Below are positions 7,330 to 16,414 of a DNA stretch of 64,000 bases, in pieces; position 1 is the first letter of the stretch, and every line of letters begins with the position of its first letter. Position numbers and translations under genes: made by a program. The notes below the pieces were generated by a model that did no database searches, was not told the DNA's origin, and saw only the letters and a list, made by a program, of their open reading frames with translations. Source of the stretch: an uncultured Lachnospiraceae bacterium (lineage in GTDB: Bacteria; Bacillota; Clostridia; Lachnospirales; Lachnospiraceae); assembly GCA_902783375.1 (NCBI GenBank), contig CACZQN010000003.1:62001-126000 (forward strand), given 5' to 3'.

Positions 7330-9420
7330 TCACGCCTTCGGGCAGTCCTTGATGCTGAAGCTGACTCTGCCCATGCGGTCCTTGCCGAGGCAGACCGTTC
7401 TTACAACGTCGCCCAGAGTCAGGACATCCTCAACATGGTTGATCCGCTCCTTCGCAATCTTCGAGATGTGCACCATGCCCTCTTTGCCAGGTGCAAACTC
7501 AAGGAATGCGCCGAACTCCTTGATGGAGACGACCTTACCGACGTAGATCTTACCTTCTTCAAACTCCTCAACGATAATCTGAATCAGGCGGATTGCTTCT
7601 GCAATCTTCTCCTTGTCGGTACCTGCAACCGATACGGCACCATCATCGCTGATATCGATCTGCACACCGGTACGTGCGATGATCTCATTGATGGTCTTGC
7701 CCTTGGAACCGACCACATCACCGATCTTCGCCGGATCGATGTGGATCTGCTCGATCTTCGGTGCATACTGTCCGACTTCCGGACGCGGCTCGGAGATGCA
7801 CGGCTTCATGACTTCGTCCATGATGTAGATTCTTGCTTCACGTGTTCTCGCAATTGCCTCTTCCACGATCTGACGGGTCAGGCCATGAATCTTGATATCC
7901 ATCTGGATGGCAGTGATACCATCATGGGTACCGGTTACCTTGAAGTCCATATCGCCGAAGAAATCTTCCAGGCCCTGGATATCGGTCAGGACGACATAGT
8001 CGTCATCTGTCTCGCCGGTTACCAGACCGCAGGAAATGCCGGCTACCATCTTCTTGATCGGTACGCCTGCTGCCATCAGGGACATGCAGGAAGCACAGGT
8101 GGAAGCCATGGAAGTGGAACCGTTCGACTCGAAGGTCTCCGATACGGAACGGATTGCATACGGGAACTCTTCCTCGCTCGGAAGAACCGGGATCAGCGCG
8201 CGCTCTGCAAGTGCACCATGGCCGATCTCACGACGTCCCGGGCCTCTCGACGGCTTCGTCTCACCGACGGAGTAAGCCGGGAAATTGTACTGATGCAGAT
8301 ATCTCTTGTAGGTCACCTCGGAATCAAGGCCTTCTACTCTCTGAACCTCAGACAGCGGAGCCAGTGTGGTGACGTTGCAGATCTGGGTCTGTCCACGGGT
8401 GAACATTGCAGAACCGTGTACACGCGGGATCAGATCAACTTCTGCTGCCAGCGGACGGATCTGGTTGATCGCTCTTCCATCCGGTCTCTTGTGATCCACG
8501 AGGATCATCTTCCGGACGGTCTTCTTCTGATACTGATAGATGGCATCGCCGATGAACGGAGCCCACTCTTCATGCTCAGCAAGTGCTTCCTTCACCTGAT
8601 CGGTAATTCTCGAAATATTCGCTTCTCTGGTCTGCTTGTCATCAGTGAAGACGGCTTCTTCCATTGCTTCCGGCGGAACGATCTCCTTAACAGCCGCAAA
8701 CAGCTCTTCCGGAACAGCATAGCTCTCGTAGCTCATCTTCTCCTTCGCACACTCCGCGATGATCTGATCAATGAAAGCGATCAGGGTCAGGTTCACTTCA
8801 TGCGCAAGGTAGATCGCCTCGATCATCTTTGCTTCCGGTACCTCATTGGCGCCAGCTTCGATCATGATGACCTTCTCACGGGTCGATGCAACGGTCAGCT
8901 TCAGATCCGAGACAACATCCTGTGCATCCGACGGATTGACAATGAACTCGCCATCGATCAGGCCGATCTGGGTCATCGCACACGGACCGTCAAACGGAAC
9001 ATCCGAAATTGCAGTTGCGATGGCAGAACCGAGCATCGCAGTCAGCTCCGGAGAGCACTCCGGATCCACGCTCATCACGAGGTTGCTGAGGGTGACATCG
9101 TTCCGGAAATCCTTCGGGAACAGCGGACGCATCGGGCGGTCGATGACGCGGGCGGTCAGGATGGCATTCTCAGAAGCACGTCCCTCTCTCTTGTTAAAAC
9201 CTCCCGGGATCTTGCCGACAGCGTACTGCTTCTCTTCATAGTCGACGGAAAGCGGGAAGAAATCGATCCCGTCTCTCGGCTTCTCGGAAGCGGTACAGGT
9301 GGAAAGAACGGTGGTATCACCGTAGTGCATGAAAGCTGCACCATTCGCCTGGGCTGCAACTCTGCCGATATCGACGGTCAGCGTTCTCCCGGCCAGTTCC
9401 ATACTGAAACTCTTGTACAT
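7330..9420 (-). CDS. pnp: Polyribonucleotide nucleotidyltransferase (PNPase)
   Basis: Phosphorolytic 3'-5' exoribonuclease of mRNA turnover. The 696-residue protein has the expected order: first RNase PH domain (residues ~5-140), all-alpha linker, second RNase PH domain (~300-540, with RGPGRREIGHGALAERAL and GTHDGITAIQMDIK), KH domain (~545-610, IGDVVGSKGKTINEI) and an S1 RNA-binding domain at the C-terminus (GKIYVGKVVSIKEFGAFLEF). Length is typical. It is transcribed alone from its own promoter with a structured leader of about 165 bases. Its usual neighbour rpsO lies one gene further upstream, beyond ctpA. Confidence 0.97.
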   Translation of the reverse strand: MYKSFSMELAGRTLTVDIGRVAAQANGAAFMHYGDTTVLSTCTASEKPRDGIDFFPLSVDYEEKQYAVGKIPGGFNKREGRASENAILTARVIDRPMRPLFPKDFRNDVTLSNLVMSVDPECSPELTAMLGSAIATAISDVPFDGPCAMTQIGLIDGEFIVNPSDAQDVVSDLKLTVASTREKVIMIEAGANEVPEAKMIEAIYLAHEVNLTLIAFIDQIIAECAKEKMSYESYAVPEELFAAVKEIVPPEAMEEAVFTDDKQTREANISRITDQVKEALAEHEEWAPFIGDAIYQYQKKTVRKMILVDHKRPDGRAINQIRPLAAEVDLIPRVHGSAMFTRGQTQICNVTTLAPLSEVQRVEGLDSEVTYKRYLHQYNFPAYSVGETKPSRGPGRREIGHGALAERALIPVLPSEEEFPYAIRSVSETFESNGSTSMASTCASCMSLMAAGVPIKKMVAGISCGLVTGETDDDYVVLTDIQGLEDFFGDMDFKVTGTHDGITAIQMDIKIHGLTRQIVEEAIARTREARIYIMDEVMKPCISEPRPEVGQYAPKIEQIHIDPAKIGDVVGSKGKTINEIIARTGVQIDISDDGAVSVAGTDKEKIAEAIRLIQIIVEEFEEGKIYVGKVVSIKEFGAFLEFAPGKEGMVHISKIAKERINHVEDVLTLGDVVRTVCLGKDRMGRVSFSIKDCPKA

Positions 9421-9473
9421 TCAAATCTCCTATCCGGATCCCTGCCCTTAGCAGGCATCCAATCCTTGTTACC

Positions 9474-9549
9474 GGCGGAGATTCCGAAACATCTGAAAAA
9501 TGCACGATCTGCTCGTACCCTTTTCAGAAGTCTCGGGGACATCTCCGCC
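9474..9549 (-). promoter_or_regulatory. Long hairpin in the pnp 5' leader
   Basis: Inverted repeats GGCGGAGAT (9474-9482) and ATCTCCGCC (9541-9549) enclose a second pair CTGAAAA / TTTTCAG (9493-9499 / 9521-9527), with further partial pairing between them (TCCGA with TCGGGGA). The 76-base stem-loop is within the predicted untranslated leader of pnp. In enterobacteria a leader duplex cut by RNase III mediates PNPase autoregulation; a similar role here is inference. Confidence 0.7.
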
Positions 9550-9592
9550 AACGCAGTTACTTTGCACACGCGGTCATGCGCATACAAAGTAA

Positions 9593-9621
9593 ACTATAGC
9601 ACATTCCCTTCCGTTCGTCTA
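9593..9621 (-). promoter_or_regulatory. Sigma-A promoter of pnp
   Basis: Minus-strand -35 TAGACG (9616-9621) and extended -10 TGC-TATAGT (hexamer 9593-9598) with a 17-base spacer. Predicted start near 9586 gives a leader of about 165 bases before the pnp ATG, including the long hairpin. Confidence 0.7.
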
Positions 9622-9674
9622 CACCCTTCACAAAAAAAGACTGGAAAAGGTGCAAGGCCATCTCAACCGGACAA

Positions 9675-9710
9675 TAAAAGCCCGCACCGGTTGTCCATTC
9701 CGGTGCGGGC
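9675..9710 (-). terminator. Rho-independent terminator after ctpA
   Basis: On the minus strand an 11-base perfect stem GCCCGCACCGG / CCGGTGCGGGC (9700-9710 and 9680-9690) is followed by TTTTATTGT. It sits 25 bases after the ctpA stop and upstream of the pnp promoter, separating the two transcripts. Confidence 0.88.
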
Positions 9711-9735
9711 GCTATATTCTTTTCGGTCCTGAAAA

Positions 9736-10974
9736 TTACTTCTCTTTTAGAATCGCGATTGCCTGATCCAGCTGTGGATCTTCTGCATCTTCTGCTTCCG
9801 GATCTACCGCTACATCCGGTGTAAAGCCCTCACCCTGGATGCAGACATCGTCCGGTGCATAGTATCTCGCCGTCGTCAGCTTCAGCGCAGAACCGTCGGT
9901 GAACTGCAGGAAGGTCTGTACGATTCCCTTTCCGAAGGTCTGCTCGCCGACGAGCGTCACATCACTGAGATAATAACGAAGCGCACCGATCAGCAGCTCA
10001 GAGGCACTGGCTGTGCCGCCGTTGCCGAGAATCACGACCGGGATATCCAGCGTGTCAGCATCGGAAGCCTTGTACTCATCTCTGGTTCCGTCTTTCTCTT
10101 CGGTATAGGTTACCAGCGCATTCTTCGCGAGGAAACTGTCCGCAATGGTCACAGCGCTCGAAACCAGGCCGCCCGGATTCCCTCTGAGGTCCAGGATCAG
10201 CTTTTCCATGCCGTTATCCCGCAGGGTCTTCAGCGCTTCTGCAAACTGCTTTGCGGTCGCATCCTCAAACTGGCTGATCCGGATGTATCCGATGCCGTCC
10301 CCGTAGGATCTCTGGCTGATGGTCGTGACCGTCACCGCGGCGCGCTTCGCCGTCAGCGACAGTTTCTTCTTCCCGCGGAGCACCCGGAGAACCACTTTCG
10401 TTCCGGCCTCTCCCTTGATCCGGGAAGTTGCCTCGTCCAGCGTCAGACGCTTGACATACTTCTTATCCACTTTGAAGATGTAATCTCCGGCACGGACTCC
10501 ACACTTGGCAGCCGGGCCATTCTCAAAGACTTCGTTCACGAGAAGCCATCCGGTCTTCTCATCCTTGGAGACCGCCACGCCGATCCCGACATAATTGCCG
10601 AGCGTCGAGTCCATCACAGCCTTGAACTCTTCCGGTGTGTAGTACTGCGAATACTTATCCTCCAGCAGATCCACCATCTTCTTGACAGCGGTCTCGACCG
10701 AATCATTCTTTTCCAGAGAATCGAGCGTCTTCTGAACCAGCAGGTCCGGATCGACTTCATACAGATAATAGGTATCGATGACCTCTGCAAAATACGCCAG
10801 CGTCGGCCGGTAGCTTTCTTTCTTCTCTTCCGAGAGTGCATTCTCACCGGTCGTCGAAGCGCCCGTCGTCTTCTCTGCAGCATAGACAGGGGTCAGATAT
10901 GCAGAACCGCCGATCGCAGTCACTGCCATTACTGCCAGCAGCAGAGCCGCCAGCTGCATCCTGATTTTTCTCAT
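9736..10974 (-). CDS. S41-family C-terminal processing protease (CtpA type)
   Basis: Membrane-anchored serine protease that cleaves proteins at their C-termini in the extracytoplasmic space. The 412-residue product starts with a signal/anchor segment (residues ~8-28), followed by a family N-terminal region, a PDZ domain (~100-185, GIGVAVSKDEKTGWLLVNEV onwards) and the S41 catalytic core with the Ser motif GNGGTASASELLIGAL and the Lys motif EQTFGKGIVQTF. ATG 10974 has GGAGGAG at the right spacing; an upstream ATG at 10986 overlaps that site and is rejected. It follows rpsO by 79 bases with a hairpin between, so is probably co-transcribed at lower level. Substrates unknown. Confidence 0.92.
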   Translation of the reverse strand: MRKIRMQLAALLLAVMAVTAIGGSAYLTPVYAAEKTTGASTTGENALSEEKKESYRPTLAYFAEVIDTYYLYEVDPDLLVQKTLDSLEKNDSVETAVKKMVDLLEDKYSQYYTPEEFKAVMDSTLGNYVGIGVAVSKDEKTGWLLVNEVFENGPAAKCGVRAGDYIFKVDKKYVKRLTLDEATSRIKGEAGTKVVLRVLRGKKKLSLTAKRAAVTVTTISQRSYGDGIGYIRISQFEDATAKQFAEALKTLRDNGMEKLILDLRGNPGGLVSSAVTIADSFLAKNALVTYTEEKDGTRDEYKASDADTLDIPVVILGNGGTASASELLIGALRYYLSDVTLVGEQTFGKGIVQTFLQFTDGSALKLTTARYYAPDDVCIQGEGFTPDVAVDPEAEDAEDPQLDQAIAILKEK

Positions 10975-10994
10975 CAGCTCCTCCATTTCAAAGA

Positions 10995-11015
10995 AGGCAG
11001 CCGAAAAGGCTGCCT
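10995..11015 (-). terminator. Weak terminator or attenuator between rpsO and ctpA
   Basis: Minus-strand stem GGCAGCC / GGCTGCC around a five-base loop, followed by TTCTTTG. The T-run is short, so it more likely attenuates than stops transcription from rpsO into ctpA. Confidence 0.55.
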
Positions 11016-11053
11016 CTCTGGTTGTGTGTCGAACAAATTCCTCAGCCTGGAAA

Positions 11054-11320
11054 TTACTTTCTCAGACCAAGACGAGCGATCAGCGCACGGTATCCTTCCA
11101 GATCCGCAGACTGATAATAAGCCAGAAGTCTTCTTCTCTGACCAACCATCTTCAGCAGACCACGTCTGCTGTGATGATCTTTCTTGTTGTCACGAAGATG
11201 CTCATTCAGCTCGTTGATTCTCTCGGTAAGCAGTGCGATCTGAACTTCCGGCGAACCGGTGTCTTCAGGCGTTCTGCCATATTCCTTGATGATCTCAGCC
11301 TTTCTTTCCTTAGAAATCAT
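11054..11320 (-). CDS. rpsO: Ribosomal protein S15
   Basis: Primary 16S rRNA-binding protein of the small-subunit platform. The 88-residue sequence starting [16 protein letters not shown] matches S15 in length and in the conserved [33 protein letters not shown] segments. ATG 11320 is ten bases after AAGGAG; an ATG at 11329 sits too close to that site. It has a strong promoter and a structured leader of about 135 bases, consistent with the autoregulation known for S15 in other bacteria (inferred here). Confidence 0.97.
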   Translation of the reverse strand: MISKERKAEIIKEYGRTPEDTGSPEVQIALLTERINELNEHLRDNKKDHHSRRGLLKMVGQRRRLLAYYQSADLEGYRALIARLGLRK

Positions 11321-11455
11321 GGTTCTCATTCTCCTTTCTGTTGATAAATCCGCCATCTCCTAAGACCGGGTCGGAGTGTCCGCAGCCTGGGAAGATGGTA
11401 AAGTGCTTCTTTTCGAAGTTCGGAGCAACGAAACGAAGCGTATGCCTCTGCATAC
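11321..11455 (-). promoter_or_regulatory. Structured 5' leader of rpsO
   Basis: The transcript is predicted to begin near 11455 with a perfect GTATGC-AGAG-GCATAC hairpin (11440-11455). A second small stem (CTTC/GAAG, 11406-11418) and a long-range pairing of CCATCT (11393-11398) with AGATGG (11353-11358) follow, before the ribosome site. S15 represses its own mRNA through leader structure in several phyla; whether this leader binds S15 is inference. Confidence 0.5.
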
Positions 11456-11461
11456 ACATCA

Positions 11462-11490
11462 TTTATAACACGAAACGGGACGGATGTAAA
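11462..11490 (-). promoter_or_regulatory. Strong sigma-A promoter of rpsO
   Basis: Minus-strand -35 TTTACA (11485-11490) and -10 TATAAA (11462-11467), 17-base spacer, with TG at the extended -10 position. Serves rpsO and probably ctpA. Confidence 0.8.
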
Positions 11491-11568
11491 GGACTTTTTT
11501 TGCAGCAGATATAGAGGTGCAGAACCGGTCCTGTGGTTCGATTCTTTCATAGTTTATAAAAAATTCCT

Positions 11569-11597
11569 TTGCGTTTATCCGTGGATGGGGGTATAGT
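11569..11597 (+). promoter_or_regulatory. Probable promoter of the RND transporter gene
   Basis: Plus-strand -10 TATAGT at 11592-11597 with a 17-base spacer to TTGCGT at 11569-11574. The -35 is weak. About 45 bases precede the transporter ATG. The interval 11491-11641 holds only this and the divergent rpsO promoter. Confidence 0.5.
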
Positions 11598-11641
11598 AAA
11601 AATGCATTTTGCAAAATTGAATTCTGAGGGTATGGCTTCCT

Positions 11642-14600
11642 ATGATTAAATACAGTGTAAAAAAGCCGTTCACCGTGCTGGTGGCGGTCATCGCCGTCAT
11701 CGTGCTGGGGATCGTTTCCGTGACAAAGATCTCGCTCGATCTTCTGCCGCAGCTCTCCCTCCCCTACCTGGTGGTCGTGACGCCCTACCCCGGTGCACCG
11801 CCGGAACGTGTCGAGGCTGAGGTCTCTGCTCCACTTGAAGCAGCGCTCGGTACCATCACCGGTGTCGCGAACGTTACTTCCACCAGTTCCGAAAACTTCA
11901 GCATGGTCCAGCTTGAATTCGAGGACGGCACCAACATGGACAGTGCCATGGTCAAGGTCTCTTCGGCCATCGACCAGCTCTCCGGCTCTCTCCCCGATAT
12001 GGTCACCACTCCGATCATCATGGAGATCAGCATGAATATGATCGCCACGATGTACGTCGCCGTGGAGCGGGACGGTTATGACATCTATCAGCTTTCGGAT
12101 TACGTGACCGATACCGTTGTCCCGAATCTCGAGCGCCAGCAGGGCGTCGCGGAGATCTCCGACATCGGTCTGGTGGAGAAGACCGTCTATCTGAAACTGG
12201 ATCACACCAAAATTGATGAACTGAATGAAAAATTGCTTGCCATGACTTCCGATGCACTCACGGAAGCCGAGCAGGCTCTTTCCGATGCAAAGGAACAGTT
12301 AAATGCCGGTCAGGATGCACTCACCGAACAGGAAAACCAGTTCGGCAGCGTTCTGGCTTCCGGACTCTTCGGCGGGTTCCGCGGCAGTGTCGATGATCTC
12401 TCGAAGAACCTGAAGTCCGGAATTCTGGACCTCCGCAACAGCCTGCAGGATCTCGCAGACCAGATCGCACCGGAAGAAGCTTCAGACGAAACTGCAGCCG
12501 ACGAAACCGCGGGTGAGACTGAAACCACCGAGGAAACCGAACCTGCTGTCGAAACAGAGCCGGCCGGTGAGGCGGCAACTTCAGACACCCCGGAAACAAC
12601 GGATGCGGGTGAAGCGCCGATCTCCGGCGACGATGAGGAGGCCACAGAAACCGCCTCCGGTGCTGCCATCACACTTCCACCGGTCCTGCAGGATCTTGTG
12701 GATCTCTTCCGTTCGAACGGGAACCTGAATCTCAACCTGCCGGATACGACCGATCCTGTATCGGAAGAAAACGGTGTCGCAAGAGGCAATGTGACCGCTG
12801 ACAATTCCTCTGAAAAAACCGCTGAGGCTCCTGCATCGGAAGAAGGCAGTGCAGACGATGCGGCAGCATCTTCCAATGAAGATCCCGCACAGCCGCCATC
12901 GGAGGAACAGATCCGTGCTGCCCTGCAGGAGCAGCTCTCTTCCGTGATTGACCGTCTGACGCAGGCTGCGAACCGCACCGGAACCGGTGCTGCTGACGGC
13001 ACAGAGGGCGGAACCGATGCCGGTTCTTCCTTCTCGGATCTCATGGCGCTCATCAGTGTGATGCAGGAGGTCCGCCCGCAGATCGAATCCATCATGCAGC
13101 AGCTGCAGGAACTGGAAGAATCCGGCGCCATCGATGAGACCTATCAGAACATCTACGACGGACTGAGCCAGGCAGCAGACATGATGGACCAGCTTCCGGT
13201 GGTATTCAGTCAGCTTGAAACCGCCTTCGGCGGCCTGACACAGGCGCAGCTCTCCGCTGCACTCGGCTTCTCTGCTGCTGCAAATCAGCTGACCAGTGCG
13301 CAGGCACAGCTCTACGCCGCAGAGGCACAGCTCCAGGATGCCCGGGCAACCGCCCTGAAGCAGGCCAATCTTGATACCCTGCTCTCCACTTCTGTCCTCT
13401 CCCAGCTGATCTTCGCACAGAACTTCTCGATGCCGGCCGGCTACATCAGCGGCAATTCCGGCGACAGCATGCTGCTGAAGGTCGGCGAAGAATACGAAAC
13501 CGCAGATGATATCAGCAACGCCCTTCTCGCGGAAATCGACGGCATCGGAACCATTCGGATTTCCGATATCGCCGAAGTGACTGTCATCGATAATGCAGGA
13601 AAATCCTACGCCCGGCTGAACGGCGAGGACGCCGTCCTGCTGAGCATTTACAAAGGTTCGACCGCCGGAACAAACGATGTTTCGAGGACCATCGGCAAGG
13701 CAATCAAGGCCCTCATGGCCGAGGATCCGGAACTGCACATCGTCACACTGGTGGATCAGGGTGAATACATCGCCCTGATTGTCGAAGATATCGTCAAGAG
13801 CATGCTGCTCGGTGCCCTGCTCGCGATCATCATCCTTGCCATCTTCCTCCGCGATTTCCGGCCGACATTCCTTGTCGCGACCAGCATCCCGCTCTCCGTC
13901 CTGTTCGCCCTGGTCCTGATGTATTTCTCCGATCTTTCGCTGAACATCATGACCCTGTCCGGACTGTCGATCGGTATCGGCATGCTGGTGGATAACTCCG
14001 TGGTGGTCATGGAGAACATCTTCCGTCTGCGCGGGCGGGAATTTGCAGGCCCGAGAGCCGCTGTTCAGGGCACAAAGCAGGTTGCCGGCTCCATCATCGC
14101 ATCGACGCTCACCACCATCTGCGTCTTCCTGCCGATGGTCTTCGCGACCGGCACCGTCAGGGAACTGCTGATCCCGCTGGCGCTCTCCGTCTCCTACTGT
14201 CTCGTCGCCTCCCTCATCGTCGCGATGACCGTCGTTCCGGCGGCAGCGAGTACCGTGCTGAAGAGCAGCAAGCCAAAGCAGAACCGGCTCTTTGAATCGA
14301 TCCTGAATGCCTATGGCAGATCCCTTCGTTTCTTCCTGAAATACAAAGCCATCGCGATCATCTTTGCGGTGGGTGTCCTTACAATCTGTACCTGGCGGCT
14401 GGTGACGATGGGCATCGTTATCCTGCCGAAGATGTCCGGTGATTCGATCCAGGTATCCATCCAGACACCGGAAGACGATACCAGAGAAGAATCCTACCGC
14501 AAGGTGGATGAAGCGCTTGAGCGCATTCTCAGCATACCGGGCATCTCCGACGTCGGCATTATGGATGCCGGAAGCACCCTGAGCCTGCTTGGTTCCTTCG

Positions 14601-16414
14601 GCGGCAGTTCGGATTCCTACGGCAGCTACATCTGCTACATCACACTGGACGGTGAAGGATTCTCCGACGATGTCCAGACGCTCCGCGACAATGTGGAAGC
14701 AGCCACAAAAGATCTCGATATGGAGGTCTCCGTATCCACGGGCGGCATGTCCGATATGTCCGCGCTCATGTCCTCCGGCCTCACCATCAATGTATACGGC
14801 CGGGACGAGCGAAAGCTGAAAGCAATCTCCGACGACCTGGTTGCCATCATCTCGGAAGTCGAAGGATTCACAGAGATTCACGGCGGTTTCGATGACAGCA
14901 CGCCTGCGCTGCAGCTGGTCATCGACAAGAATGAAGCCATGAAATACGGCCTGACGGTCGCCCAGATCTACGCAGAGATCGCCGCCCGCCTGACGACCAG
15001 CGTCACCTCCACGTCCATCACGATGGATGAGATGACCATGGACGTCGTCATCGAGGACGATGCGAATCTTCTGAAGATCGAAGAACTGATGGATATGGAA
15101 TTCACCGGGAACAGCCTGGGATCCATGTCCGGTTCCGGCTCCTCCATGAGTTCCCTGATGAGCTCCATGGGCGGCTCCGGCTCTTCCATGATGGGTGGCT
15201 CGATGAGTTCCATGATGGGTGCGATGGGTGGCTCCATGAGTTCCATGATGGGCGCGATGGGCGGTTCCATGAGCTCCATGATGGGCTCCATGGACAGCTC
15301 GATGCTGGAAGCCTTCGGCGGCGGCAGCGACGGTGCAGGCAGCACCGATCTCGCCGCACTGGCGGAATCCTTCGGCATCTCCCTCGGTGACACCGGTTCG
15401 GAAGACGAAGCTGCAGCGGATGAAACTACCGATGAGGCAGAAGCAGAAGCGGAAGAAGGTTCCGAAGAGAATGCTGAGACAGAAGAAGCAAAGGCAGAAA
15501 CCCACAAGCTCAGCGAATTTGCAAAACTGGTGGAAATCACGGCTCCATCTTCGATCACCCGTGAAAATCTGACCCGCTATATCCGGATCAGTGCTTCGAC
15601 AAAAGAGGGATACAACACCACCCTGCTCTCCCGTGAACTGAAGACCAAGCTGGATCTTTACCAGGCGCCGGATGGCTACACCGTCGAACTTGCCGGTGAA
15701 ACAACAGAAGTCAATGAAATGGTCTCGCAGATGAGCCAGATGATCCTCCTTGCACTGCTGTTCATCTACCTCGTCATGGTCGCGATGTTCCAGAGCCTTC
15801 TGTCTCCGTTCATCGTCCTGTTCACCATCCCGCTGGCCTTCTCCGGCGGCATGATCGCCCTGATCATCGCCCGCGAACAGCTCTCCATGCTCTCCCTGAT
15901 GGGCTTCCTGATCCTGATGGGAACCGTCGTCAACAACGGTATCGTCTTCGTTGATTATGCGAACCAGCTGCGGATCGGCGGCATGGAACGGCAGGATGCG
16001 CTGGTTGCAACCGGCAAGACACGTATGCGCCCGATCCTGATGACCGCCCTGACCACCATTCTCGCCATGGGCTCGATGATCTTCGGCGACGGCATGGGTT
16101 CTCAGATGGGCAAAGGCATGGCCCTTGTCATCGCAGGCGGTCTGATCTATGCAACATTGATGACCCTCTATATCATCCCGGTCATGTACGATCTCTTCTT
16201 CAAGCGGATGCCGCTGTCGGTCGACACCGGAGACGATCTCGAAGATGCACCGGATGATGCAGCGGAGTTCATTCAGGAAATGGAGGCGGAGCGCCTTCGC
16301 GCAGAGGTTGCCGCGATCGAGGCAGACCCTTCGCCGGCAGACAGCAAAGAGGAAGAGACGGCACCGTCTCAGAAAGAAGTTCACGATGCTGACAGTACCG
16401 ATCAATCCAAATGA
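11642..16414 (+). CDS. Very large RND-superfamily transporter with two extra extracellular inserts
   Basis: A 1590-residue proton-driven RND permease (AcrB/HAE1-like fold); family members are usually near 1030-1060 residues. The core is clear: TM1 after MIKYSVKKPF, porter domain, TM2-6 near residues 705-880 with TM4 motif GIGMLVDNSVVVMENIFRLR (single Asp where AcrB has two), and a second half with TM8-12 near residues 1360-1530 including GTVVNNGIVFVDYANQLR. Insert one (about residues 205-580) has predicted coiled-coil stretches and a Thr/Glu/Ala-rich acidic linker. Insert two (about 1150-1290) has a Met/Gly/Ser tandem repeat followed by an acidic segment. The cytosolic tail is acidic. No membrane fusion protein gene is adjacent. 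A mocR gene overlaps its end. Substrate cannot be assigned. Confidence 0.88.
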   Translation: MIKYSVKKPFTVLVAVIAVIVLGIVSVTKISLDLLPQLSLPYLVVVTPYPGAPPERVEAEVSAPLEAALGTITGVANVTSTSSENFSMVQLEFEDGTNMDSAMVKVSSAIDQLSGSLPDMVTTPIIMEISMNMIATMYVAVERDGYDIYQLSDYVTDTVVPNLERQQGVAEISDIGLVEKTVYLKLDHTKIDELNEKLLAMTSDALTEAEQALSDAKEQLNAGQDALTEQENQFGSVLASGLFGGFRGSVDDLSKNLKSGILDLRNSLQDLADQIAPEEASDETAADETAGETETTEETEPAVETEPAGEAATSDTPETTDAGEAPISGDDEEATETASGAAITLPPVLQDLVDLFRSNGNLNLNLPDTTDPVSEENGVARGNVTADNSSEKTAEAPASEEGSADDAAASSNEDPAQPPSEEQIRAALQEQLSSVIDRLTQAANRTGTGAADGTEGGTDAGSSFSDLMALISVMQEVRPQIESIMQQLQELEESGAIDETYQNIYDGLSQAADMMDQLPVVFSQLETAFGGLTQAQLSAALGFSAAANQLTSAQAQLYAAEAQLQDARATALKQANLDTLLSTSVLSQLIFAQNFSMPAGYISGNSGDSMLLKVGEEYETADDISNALLAEIDGIGTIRISDIAEVTVIDNAGKSYARLNGEDAVLLSIYKGSTAGTNDVSRTIGKAIKALMAEDPELHIVTLVDQGEYIALIVEDIVKSMLLGALLAIIILAIFLRDFRPTFLVATSIPLSVLFALVLMYFSDLSLNIMTLSGLSIGIGMLVDNSVVVMENIFRLRGREFAGPRAAVQGTKQVAGSIIASTLTTICVFLPMVFATGTVRELLIPLALSVSYCLVASLIVAMTVVPAAASTVLKSSKPKQNRLFESILNAYGRSLRFFLKYKAIAIIFAVGVLTICTWRLVTMGIVILPKMSGDSIQVSIQTPEDDTREESYRKVDEALERILSIPGISDVGIMDAGSTLSLLGSFGGSSDSYGSYICYITLDGEGFSDDVQTLRDNVEAATKDLDMEVSVSTGGMSDMSALMSSGLTINVYGRDERKLKAISDDLVAIISEVEGFTEIHGGFDDSTPALQLVIDKNEAMKYGLTVAQIYAEIAARLTTSVTSTSITMDEMTMDVVIEDDANLLKIEELMDMEFTGNSLGSMSGSGSSMSSLMSSMGGSGSSMMGGSMSSMMGAMGGSMSSMMGAMGGSMSSMMGSMDSSMLEAFGGGSDGAGSTDLAALAESFGISLGDTGSEDEAAADETTDEAEAEAEEGSEENAETEEAKAETHKLSEFAKLVEITAPSSITRENLTRYIRISASTKEGYNTTLLSRELKTKLDLYQAPDGYTVELAGETTEVNEMVSQMSQMILLALLFIYLVMVAMFQSLLSPFIVLFTIPLAFSGGMIALIIAREQLSMLSLMGFLILMGTVVNNGIVFVDYANQLRIGGMERQDALVATGKTRMRPILMTALTTILAMGSMIFGDGMGSQMGKGMALVIAGGLIYATLMTLYIIPVMYDLFFKRMPLSVDTGDDLEDAPDDAAEFIQEMEAERLRAEVAAIEADPSPADSKEEETAPSQKEVHDADSTDQSK
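15115..15300 (+). repeat. Met/Gly/Ser-coding tandem repeat inside the RND gene
   Basis: Degenerate in-frame repeat whose units translate as GGSMSSMMGAM-like blocks, repeated about four times after a looser SSM/SGS-rich lead. It encodes the second extracytoplasmic insert of the transporter. Methionine-rich stretches bind Cu(I)/Ag(I) in some exporters, but low complexity from replication slippage is an equally simple explanation. Confidence 0.8.

Noticed and set aside
7435-9732. Plus-strand open frame opposite pnp
   Set aside because: Rich in His/Arg/Leu with no domain; pnp on the other strand is unmistakable.
12581-16405. A minus-strand open frame of over 1200 codons opposite the RND gene
   Set aside because: Composition is His/Arg/Gln/Asp-rich and without any domain pattern; it is the mirror of a GC-rich, strongly coding plus strand frame with clear RND motifs.
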